Source: Clostridium sp.
Lineage (GTDB): Bacteria; Bacillota; Clostridia; Clostridiales; Clostridiaceae
Direction of reading: 5' to 3'
Length of the DNA stretch: 9,061 bases
Assembly (NCBI GenBank): GCA_018372555.1
Contig: JAHAIU010000108.1
Coordinates: 1-9,061 of the forward strand
The notes beneath the pieces were generated by a model. The model saw only the letters and a list, made by a program, of their open reading frames with translations, had not been told where the DNA came from and searched no databases. Numbering within the stretch: position 1 is the stretch's first letter; every line of letters starts with the position of its first letter. Below, piece after piece: positions 1 through 5,186 of this stretch. The translations under genes were made by a program, and so were the position numbers.

Positions 1-750
1 ATGGAAATAATCCAAGAAAGAATAGAAAGAGAATTTAATTTAGATATTATTACAACTGCGCCATCAGTTATATACAAGGTAATAAAGACTAATGGAGATG
101 TTTTAGAACTTACTAATCCAACTAATCTTCCAGAAGCAACTGAAATTGAATATATGGAAGAGCCAGTAGTAAAGGCTAGTATAATAGCTCCTTCAGATTA
201 TGTAGGTGCTGTAATGGAATTGTGTCAAGAGAGAAGAGGAACATTTATTGATATGCAATATCTAGAAGAAACAAGAGTTTCTATAAATTATGATATTCCA
301 TTAAATGAAATAGTTTATGATTTCTTTGATACATTAAAGTCTAGAACTAGAGGATATGCATCCTTAGATTATGAATTCAAAGGATATACTCAAACTGAGT
401 TAGTTAAGCTTGATATAATGCTAAATGGTGATGTTGTAGATGCTTTATCTATGATAGTACCAAGAGAAAAAGCTTATGATAAAGGTAGAGGAATAGCTGA
501 AAAGCTAAAAGAAATAATACCAAGACAGTTATTTGAAGTTCCGATCCAAGCAGCAATAGGGTCTAAAATAATAGCTAGAGAAACAATTAAAGCTATGAGA
601 AAAGACGTTCTTGCTAAATGTTATGGCGGAGATATTTCAAGAAAGAAGAAGCTGCTTGAAAAGCAAAAAGAAGGAAAGAAGAGAATGAGACAAGTGGGTT
701 CAGTTGAAATTCCTCAAGAAGCATTTATGTCAGTATTAAAAGTAGATTAA
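1..750 (+). CDS. lepA: Elongation factor 4 (LepA), 3' part only
   Basis: This is the C-terminal 249 residues of the ribosomal back-translocase EF4, a translational GTPase that acts on stalled or mis-translocated ribosomes. The GTPase domain and domain II lie upstream of the window, so the in-frame ATG at position 1 is an internal Met and not the start; full-length EF4 is about 600 residues. The visible part begins in the EF-G-like domain (MEIIQERIEREFNLDIITTA), passes through the second alpha/beta domain (YASLDYEFKGYTQTELVKLD) and ends in the EF4-specific C-terminal domain. That domain shows the basic segment GGDISRKKKLLEKQKEGKKR and the closing PQEAFMSVLKV, all typical of the family. The gene ends at TAA 748-750 and a hairpin terminator follows within 9 bases. 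In many Firmicutes lepA is followed directly by hemW; here other genes intervene. The family call is secure from conserved blocks. Confidence 0.97.
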   Translation: MEIIQERIEREFNLDIITTAPSVIYKVIKTNGDVLELTNPTNLPEATEIEYMEEPVVKASIIAPSDYVGAVMELCQERRGTFIDMQYLEETRVSINYDIPLNEIVYDFFDTLKSRTRGYASLDYEFKGYTQTELVKLDIMLNGDVVDALSMIVPREKAYDKGRGIAEKLKEIIPRQLFEVPIQAAIGSKIIARETIKAMRKDVLAKCYGGDISRKKKLLEKQKEGKKRMRQVGSVEIPQEAFMSVLKVD

Positions 751-758
751 TATATTTT

Positions 759-804
759 AAAGGGGCTGTTGCAGTACTAAAATTAGTATTGTAACAGCCC
801 TTTT
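759..804 (+). terminator. Intrinsic terminator after lepA, probably bidirectional
   Basis: A long hairpin starts 8 bases past the lepA stop. Its core arms are GGGCTGTT (763-770) and AACAGCCC (793-800). The stem continues inward through GCAGTACTA (771-779) and TAGTATTGT (784-792) with two G-U wobbles, and outward as AAAG against TTTT (801-804). The loop is only about four bases and the run TTTT follows the stem. Read on the minus strand, the same hairpin is followed by CTTTTAAAAT, so it can also stop the convergent patatin transcript coming from 909. Confidence 0.9.
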
Positions 805-842
805 GTGATAGATAACTATAAGAGTAAGGTGGTAATTGTATT

Positions 843-868
843 AGTATATCAACCTTTGTTAATATACT
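843..868. repeat. Short hairpin in the convergent lepA/patatin gap
   Basis: AGTATAT (843-849) and ATATACT (862-868) form a perfect 7-bp inverted repeat around a 12-base loop. It sits between the lepA terminator and the 3' end of the minus-strand patatin gene, in a stretch (805-908) with no credible reading frame. A sequence like a ribosome binding site, AAGGTGG (825-831), precedes it but no start codon opens a frame there. The hairpin has no U-run on either side, so a terminator role is not supported. Confidence 0.35.
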
Positions 869-908
869 TTAGTATACAGTAATGAATAATAATATGTTAC
901 AAAGAAAT

Positions 909-1817
909 TTACTTTAAATAGATATTTTCTATAAATTTATATAAATCTTCTAAATTAGATGACTTACCTATTTCTCTTAGAAGAAAAATTAATTTATAGT
1001 CATCTAATTGTATAAATTTTGGAACTTTAGGGTTTATTCTAAAATAATTTTCTTTTAAAATTTCTCTTGAATATAAATCCTCTAAAGTAGACATTCCATC
1101 CATTAATAATGATAAAAGTGGAGACTTCATTTTTGAAAAAGGATGAAATGACCATTGAATAATTCCCCAATTATGAGTTTTTCCATTAATTCTTTCAGGG
1201 CTATCGCCCGTGCCTATAGATAAAAGAGTAATATCTTTAGGTTTTAATAAAGGAGTACTTTCTAAAAGAGATAAAATAGTAAGTGCTGTAGGAGAGTTAG
1301 CAATTACTCCTCCATCAATATATCCTTTGTAGGATGGAAAGAAGGTAGGTGCAGCAGAACTTGCCATAATTGCATCTACTACAGTAATATTCTTTGTTTT
1401 ACTATTAGGTAAATTAGTAAAAAACTCTGGGCACCAAGAACCTGTTTTTGTATCTCCTAAGTAAAAAGTAGGTATAAAAATATATTTTTTAAAATCAGAA
1501 ATCAAAAACTTTTCTGGGAAATAACTTTCTACTATTTCTTTTAAATTATTATTTTGGAATTTAGGCCTAATTAGATTTAAACTTGATTTTGAAAAAATTT
1601 TTTTAGATTCCTTTTCAGTATATAAACTATTAATGAGGTTTAAATCATAACCTTTTGCTAATAAGGAGGCTATTATAGAACCCGTTGAAGTTCCAGTGAA
1701 AAGATCTATTGAATCTAAGAAGTTAGGAAACTTCATTATTATTCTATTTAAAATTTCTAAGCTTAAGGCACCTTTTACACCTCCACCATCAAATGAGAGT
1801 ATTCTAAACTTTTTCAA
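909..1817 (-). CDS. Patatin-like phospholipase / acyl hydrolase
   Basis: The 302-residue product is a patatin-family lipid acyl hydrolase, expected to cleave acyl esters of phospholipids with a Ser-Asp dyad. All family motifs are visible: the glycine-rich oxyanion-hole motif DGGGVKG at residues 10-16, the nucleophile elbow GTSTG at 42-46 with Ser44, the block ASSAAPTFFP near 152-161, and DGG at 168-170 with catalytic Asp168. There is no signal peptide or clear membrane span, so it is probably cytosolic or peripheral. The start is TTG at 1817-1815: AGGAGG (1828-1823) lies five bases upstream and no in-frame ATG fits better. It is transcribed against its neighbours, convergent with lepA and divergent from the L25-like gene, so it forms its own unit. 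Relatives act in lipid turnover, in spore-associated hydrolysis (CotR type) or as defence effectors (CapV type). No cyclase or other defence partner is present here, so the substrate and role stay open. Confidence 0.88.
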   Translation of the reverse strand: MKKFRILSFDGGGVKGALSLEILNRIIMKFPNFLDSIDLFTGTSTGSIIASLLAKGYDLNLINSLYTEKESKKIFSKSSLNLIRPKFQNNNLKEIVESYFPEKFLISDFKKYIFIPTFYLGDTKTGSWCPEFFTNLPNSKTKNITVVDAIMASSAAPTFFPSYKGYIDGGVIANSPTALTILSLLESTPLLKPKDITLLSIGTGDSPERINGKTHNWGIIQWSFHPFSKMKSPLLSLLMDGMSTLEDLYSREILKENYFRINPKVPKFIQLDDYKLIFLLREIGKSSNLEDLYKFIENIYLK

Positions 1818-1843
1818 TTTAACCTCCTAAATAATGAGTTTTT

Positions 1844-1849
1844 ATTATA
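1844..1849 (-). promoter_or_regulatory. Candidate -10 box for the patatin gene
   Basis: On the minus strand the sequence reads TATAAT at 1849-1844, 27 bases before the TTG start and upstream of the AGGAGG site. No good -35 hexamer lies at 16-18 bases spacing; the best there is TCAATA (1872-1867). The region is extremely AT-rich, so a perfect -10 can occur by chance. Confidence 0.4.
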
Positions 1850-1948
1850 GTATTCAAAAATTTTTTTATTGATATAAAGATATAAGTAATTAAATCATTA
1901 AATTAAAAATATATTTAATGTGTAAAGTAAATTTAGTGAGGTGGGTTT

Positions 1949-2218
1949 ATGATAGAAGTAAAGATTAGAGATTTAAAGAAAAAGGGAAGGTCTTTAAGAA
2001 ATCAGGGAATAATAACTGGGACTTTAAAAAGAAAGGATGGAAGAATATTTAACATTGAGATGAATGGAAATAATTTAGATACACTAGTTAATAGAGATGG
2101 ATTATCATTAAGTTTATCAATATCTTTTGAAAGTGAAGTTATTAATATTAAGATTAGTAGAGTTCAAAGAGATGTTTTACATCATAATATAATAAATGTA
2201 GACTTGTTAGAAAAATAA
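1949..2218 (+). CDS. Small ribosomal protein L25-like protein
   Basis: This 89-residue protein resembles the 5S-rRNA-binding domain of bacterial ribosomal protein L25 (RplY/CTC family). The likeness runs over the whole length. KKKGRSLRNQGIITGTL near residues 10-26 matches the basic, glycine-containing N-terminal strand-turn of L25. VNRDGLSLSLSISFESEVIN occupies the central beta region. SRVQRDVLHHNIINVDLLEK at the C terminus matches the L25 signature around VQR followed by H, I and D. It is about the size of the short enterobacterial L25 (around 94 residues) and lacks the second domain of the longer CTC-type form usual in Firmicutes. ATG 1949 is preceded by GAGGTGG (1938-1944) at good spacing. 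It stands alone between the divergent patatin gene and the structured intergenic block. It could be a minor 5S rRNA binder, a stress paralogue, or an L25 relative with another RNA target. The assignment rests on pattern recognition, not on an alignment. Confidence 0.65.
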   Translation: MIEVKIRDLKKKGRSLRNQGIITGTLKRKDGRIFNIEMNGNNLDTLVNRDGLSLSLSISFESEVINIKISRVQRDVLHHNIINVDLLEK

Positions 2219-2236
2219 ATAATTTATTAATTGCAC

Positions 2237-2313
2237 AGGATTTTTTAACATATTATGCTAGGCTTCCGTCGCAAGCTCCAAGTCAGCTTACGCACAATAT
2301 GTTAAAAAATCCT
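2237..2313. repeat. 22-bp inverted repeat with GC-rich loop
   Basis: The arms 2237-2258 (AGGATTTTTTAACATATT then ATGC) and 2292-2313 are complementary over 22 positions with one exception, 2255/2295. That pair is an A-C mismatch in plus-strand RNA but a G-U wobble in minus-strand RNA. The 33-base loop (2259-2291) is 18/33 G+C by hand count, far above its surroundings. It holds competing small helices: GCTT 2262-2265 with AAGC 2273-2276, or AAGCT 2273-2277 with AGCTT 2285-2289. It starts 19 bases past the L25-like stop but has no U-run on either side and an AT-rich stem, so it is not a standard terminator. Its function is unknown. Confidence 0.75.
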
Positions 2314-2352
2314 TGAGTAATTTAATATTGAGGATGCAGACTACTAAAGGAA

Positions 2353-2375
2353 GAAATTCAGGCGAGCTGAATTTC
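2353..2375 (+). repeat. Perfect 9-bp hairpin with 5-base loop
   Basis: GAAATTCAG (2353-2361) and CTGAATTTC (2367-2375) pair perfectly around the loop GCGAG. No U-run follows. It lies between two other hairpins in the gene-free stretch and is probably part of the same structured block. Confidence 0.6.
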
Positions 2376-2388
2376 CAGAGCTATTATT

Positions 2389-2435
2389 AAGTGAGTTTAT
2401 TTAAGTAAAAATATAACTTAATTATAAATTCACTT
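2389..2435 (+). repeat. 18-bp hairpin upstream of the structured block
   Basis: The arm 2389-2406 (AAGTGAGTTTATTTAAGT) pairs with 2416-2435 through 18 base pairs with a two-base bulge (TT, 2422-2423) and a 9-base loop. G2395 faces T2429, which is a G-U pair only in plus-strand RNA. The stem is AT-rich and no U-run follows, so it does not look like a terminator. Confidence 0.6.
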
Positions 2436-2466
2436 CATAGGTACATTAAATAATGATATATACTAG

Positions 2467-2743
2467 CAAAGATAAATAGACGGTGAAATAAGCATATGGT
2501 GAAAAATAGGCATTGAATACTTAGTGAAGTTGAGTGAAACGATAACTGAGCTTAGTATGAAAGTCCATCTACTGAAGCTTGTCTGAGGTAGATGTTCATA
2601 TTAGAAGTAAAAGATGTTAGACATTAGAGTTATTGGTTTGTCTGATGTAGCCAGTTTTACCAAAACTCTTGTTCTAGCATCTTTTACGAGCCTAGAAATT
2701 CTTTTTGTAGACATTTAGCTTATGGGCCGTCTATTTATCTTTG
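2467..2743 (+). ncRNA. Candidate multi-branched structured RNA, class unknown
   Basis: The block is closed by a perfect 17-bp helix (2467-2483 with 2727-2743, first arm CAAAGATAAATAGACGG). It continues inward through ATAAGC/GCTTAT (2488-2493 with 2718-2723) and TAGGC/GCCTA (2507-2511 with 2690-2694). Three arms branch inside. Arm A is 2517-2525 with 2550-2558, topped by AGTT/AACT. Arm B is CATCTAC 2566-2572 with GTAGATG 2588-2594. Arm C is a 15-bp helix, 2607-2621 with 2673-2687, extended by AGAGTT/AACTCT and TGGT/ACCA. Wobbles U2525-G2550 and U2617-G2677 pair only in plus-strand RNA. G+C across 2521-2700 is about 35% by hand count, against about 13% in the nearby gap 3961-4020. I recognise no tmRNA, RNase P, 6S, riboswitch, group I or group II core. 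A terminal-inverted-repeat element is the main alternative, although no flanking target duplication is visible. The ends of any transcript are unknown. Confidence 0.45.
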
Positions 2744-2751
2744 AAGTTATA

Positions 2752-2789
2752 TTCGCATTTTATTACAACTTAGTTATAATGAGTATAAT
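2752..2789 (+). promoter_or_regulatory. Candidate hemW promoter region with two -10 boxes
   Basis: Two perfect TATAAT hexamers lie at 2775-2780 and 2784-2789. The first has TTCGCA (2752-2757) 17 bases upstream, a 4/6 match to the -35 consensus. The second has TTACAA (2763-2768) at a short 15-base spacing. Either would start a transcript about 20-35 bases before the hemW ATG. Which one is used cannot be told from sequence. Confidence 0.5.
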
Positions 2790-2818
2790 AAGAATTTATT
2801 TAAGAAAGAGTTGATATT

Positions 2819-3952
2819 ATGGAAAATAAAAAAGAATTATCCCTTTATATACATATACCATTTTGCAAACAGAAGTGTTTCTATTGTGATTTTCCTTCTT
2901 ATGCCTCAATAGATTACTTAAGAGAAGATTATGTTAAGGCTTTATGCAAGGAGATAGAAGAAAAGGCTATTAATTATAAAATAAAGAGTATTTTTATTGG
3001 TGGTGGAACACCGTCATACCTAGAAACTAAAGAAATAGCTAAGTTACTTAAAACAATTAGTAAGTTAGATTTAGAAGAAGGTTTAGAGTTTACTATGGAG
3101 TGTAACCCAGGAGCCTTAGCAGAGGAAAAACTTAAGACTATGATAGATGGTGGAGTAAATAGGATTAGTATGGGACTTCAAGCAGTTCAAAATTCCTTGC
3201 TTAAAGATATAGGAAGAATTCATACCTTTAAAGAATTTACGGAAAATTTCAATCTTGCAAGGAAGGTTGGATTTAAAAATATAAATGTTGATTTAATGTT
3301 TGGACTTCCTAATCAAAGTTTTGATGAGTGGAAGGAATCATTAGAAATTATTGCCAGTTTAAATCCAGAACATATTTCAGCGTATAGTTTAATTGTTGAA
3401 GAAGGAACTGCTTTTTATAAACTTTGGGAGAAGAATAAATTAATATTACCTTTAGAAGAAGATGAAAGAAGGATGTATTCAGAAACTAAAGAAATATTAA
3501 AAGCAAAAGGTTATCATCAGTACGAGATATCTAATTACTCAAAAGAAGGATATGAGTGCTATCATAATAAAGTTTACTGGAAGAGTATGAATTACTTGGG
3601 TCTAGGATCAGCATCCACTTCATTTATAGATGGAAAAAGGATAAAAAATATTGAAAATGTAAAAGCTTATATAGATGGAATTATGGATGACAAGTCTATA
3701 GTTCTAGAAGAAAATGAAAATTCTAAAGAAGATAATATTGAAGAGTTTGTATTTATGGGATTGAGAATGATAGAAGGAATAAGTAAGGAGGAGTTTAAGG
3801 GAAGATTTAAATTAGATATATATGAAATATATAATAAGGAAATAAAGAAGAATATTGAAAATGGGCTCTTATTAGATGTTGATGATAGACTTAAGTTAAC
3901 TGAAAAAGGAATTGAATTTTCAAATTTAGTTATGAGTGATTTTATATTATAA
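2819..3952 (+). CDS. hemW: Heme chaperone HemW (radical SAM, HemN-like)
   Basis: HemW is a radical-SAM-family protein that binds heme and delivers it to respiratory or other hemoproteins; it was long misannotated as oxygen-independent coproporphyrinogen oxidase. The 377 residues match the usual length. The iron-sulfur motif CX3CX2C is at C16, C20 and C23, followed by D24-F25: Phe stands where true HemN has a fourth Cys, which separates HemW from HemN. The SAM-binding GGGTP is at 61-65, the segment GVNRISMGLQ follows, and the HemW-typical HNKVYW is at 249-254. The C-terminal domain (EEFVFMGLRMIEGISKEEF) is also family-typical. The start ATG has only a weak GAAAGAG site at 2804-2810. The gene lies upstream of hrcA as in many Firmicutes but is cut off from lepA. 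No clear terminator is seen in the 184 bases before hrcA, so some read-through into the heat-shock operon is possible. Confidence 0.95.
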   Translation: MENKKELSLYIHIPFCKQKCFYCDFPSYASIDYLREDYVKALCKEIEEKAINYKIKSIFIGGGTPSYLETKEIAKLLKTISKLDLEEGLEFTMECNPGALAEEKLKTMIDGGVNRISMGLQAVQNSLLKDIGRIHTFKEFTENFNLARKVGFKNINVDLMFGLPNQSFDEWKESLEIIASLNPEHISAYSLIVEEGTAFYKLWEKNKLILPLEEDERRMYSETKEILKAKGYHQYEISNYSKEGYECYHNKVYWKSMNYLGLGSASTSFIDGKRIKNIENVKAYIDGIMDDKSIVLEENENSKEDNIEEFVFMGLRMIEGISKEEFKGRFKLDIYEIYNKEIKKNIENGLLLDVDDRLKLTEKGIEFSNLVMSDFIL

Positions 3953-4050
3953 AGTCTATAGAATTTTAAAGTAAAAGTTAGAAAAGTAAAGAAAAATAAA
4001 AATAATTTAACTTAGTAAAAGTATATTATTTATTTTATCCATTAATAAAA

Positions 4051-4079
4051 TTGACAAATAAGCCAAGAACGAATATATT
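4051..4079 (+). promoter_or_regulatory. Sigma-A type promoter of the hrcA operon
   Basis: TTGACA at 4051-4056 is a perfect -35 box. TATATT at 4074-4079 is a 5/6 -10 box at the ideal 17-base spacing. The expected transcript start, near 4086, lies just upstream of the CIRCE operator, so HrcA bound there would block initiation or early elongation. The 98 bases between hemW and this promoter are AT-rich and show no other feature. Confidence 0.9.
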
Positions 4080-4092
4080 GATATTGTAGTCA

Positions 4093-4119
4093 TTAGCACT
4101 CGATAGCAATGAGTGCTAA
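4093..4119 (+). promoter_or_regulatory. CIRCE operator, perfect consensus
   Basis: TTAGCACTC (4093-4101), a 9-base spacer and GAGTGCTAA (4111-4119) match the CIRCE consensus exactly. CIRCE is the binding site of the repressor HrcA, whose activity depends on GroEL. It lies in the leader of the hrcA mRNA, 18 bases before the ATG, giving autoregulation of the whole operon. It is the only CIRCE I see in the window. Confidence 0.98.
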
Positions 4120-4136
4120 CAGGTAGAGGTGATATA

Positions 4137-5168
4137 ATGGCTATTGATGAAAGAAAAATAAGAATACTTCAAGCTATCATTAATGACTATATCATGACAG
4201 GGGAACCAGTCGGTTCAAGGACTATAGCAAAACGATATGACTTAGGAGTGGGTTCAGCCACTATAAGAAATGAAATGGCTGATTTAGAGGAAATGGGTTA
4301 TCTAGAGCAACCACATACTTCTGCAGGAAGGGTACCTTCAAATAAAGGATATAGATTATATGTTGATAAACTTATGGAGCTTGGAAGACTAACTGAAGAT
4401 GAAGAGCTTAAAATTAAGGAATATATAATTGACTCTGCTATGTATGAAGTTGATAAAATTGTAAAGCAAGCATGTTCATTATTATCAGAGCTTACTAATT
4501 TAACTAGCGTAGTACAGAAACCCTCTGTAAGAAGTAGTTATTTAAAATCTATTCAATTACTTACAATAGATAGTCATAATTTGGTTTCAGTAATAGTAGC
4601 AGACAATGGTGTTATTAAGAATCATAGAATAAGAGTTAATAACATGCCTACAGCTGAAACTATTCAGATGATAAATTTAGTCTTAAATGCAAGACTGCGA
4701 AATTTAACTATTGAAGAAATTAACTTAGAAGTTATTAATAACTTGAAGAAAGAATTAGGAGGTTTTGATGAAGTTTTTAATGGAATACTTCCAGCCTTAT
4801 ATGAAACCTTAAAGGAAACATCAAATAACGAGGTTTTTGTTGAAGGGGCAACTAATATATTTAATTATCCTGAATATAACAATATAGAAAAGGCGAAGGA
4901 AATATTATCATTAATAAATGATAAAGAAAACTTATTAGAATTAATTGAACCTGGGAATGATATTACTATAAGAATAGGTGAAGAAAATGATTTTCCAGAA
5001 GCAAAAGATTGCTCAATTATTTCTGCTGTATATTCTTTAGATGGAAGACCTATAGGACGTATTGGTCTTATAGGACCTAAACGAATAAATTATTCTAAGG
5101 TAGTTGCTATAATGAATCAAGTTATGAAAGAACTTAATAAGAGCTTAAGAAATCAAATTATAGAATAA
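4137..5168 (+). CDS. hrcA: Heat-inducible transcription repressor HrcA
   Basis: HrcA represses class I heat-shock genes by binding CIRCE, and misfolded-protein load on GroEL relieves repression. I place the start at ATG 4137, giving 343 residues. AGAGGTG (4125-4131) lies at correct spacing before it. The longer frame from GTG 4113 would begin inside the right arm of CIRCE and has no ribosome binding site. The N-terminal winged helix-turn-helix is clear: GEPVGSRTIAKRYDLGVGSA at residues 22-41, then the recognition region TIRNEMADLEEMGYLEQPHT from 42 and SAGRVPS at 62-68. The rest is the GAF-like dimerisation and effector part, ending with SLDGRPIGRIGLIGPKRINY and a C-terminal helix, as in other HrcA proteins. 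It is the first gene of hrcA-grpE-dnaK-dnaJ and lies 18 bases before grpE. Confidence 0.97.
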   Translation: MAIDERKIRILQAIINDYIMTGEPVGSRTIAKRYDLGVGSATIRNEMADLEEMGYLEQPHTSAGRVPSNKGYRLYVDKLMELGRLTEDEELKIKEYIIDSAMYEVDKIVKQACSLLSELTNLTSVVQKPSVRSSYLKSIQLLTIDSHNLVSVIVADNGVIKNHRIRVNNMPTAETIQMINLVLNARLRNLTIEEINLEVINNLKKELGGFDEVFNGILPALYETLKETSNNEVFVEGATNIFNYPEYNNIEKAKEILSLINDKENLLELIEPGNDITIRIGEENDFPEAKDCSIISAVYSLDGRPIGRIGLIGPKRINYSKVVAIMNQVMKELNKSLRNQIIE

Positions 5169-5186
5169 GAGAGATGAGGTGTTTTT

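Noticed and set aside
2334..2390. 18-codon frame starting MQTTKGRNSGEL
   Set aside because: GAGG directly touches the ATG, which is too close to act as a ribosome site, and the frame runs through the perfect 9-bp hairpin.
2457..2464. Promoter just before the structured block (TATATA/TATACT)
   Set aside because: The -10-like sequence would start a transcript close to the closing helix, but no -35 box lies at proper spacing.
2601..2714. Minus-strand 37-codon frame (MSTKRISRLVKDA...) within the structured block
   Set aside because: It has no convincing ribosome binding site or promoter and overlaps the same helix arms. I do not recognise a family.
2614..2718. Plus-strand 34-codon frame (MLDIRVIGLSDV...) within the structured block
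   Set aside because: No ribosome binding site, and it lies across both arms of the long hairpin. A frame on the opposite strand over the same helix is equally open, so openness here carries little information.
2467..2743. Transposable element with terminal inverted repeats (MITE)
   Set aside because: Not excluded, but no target-site duplication flanks the repeats and the interior is full of its own ordered helices, which fits an RNA better.
2219..2818. Known RNA classes (tmRNA, RNase P, 6S, T-box, riboswitches, group I or II intron cores)
   Set aside because: None of their conserved core sequences could be found by eye, for example no T-box GGTGG-ACCGCG and no group II domain V.
3953..4050. 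Terminator after hemW
   Set aside because: Only a weak AAGTTA/TAACTT pairing across a wide A-rich loop is seen, with no U-run after it.
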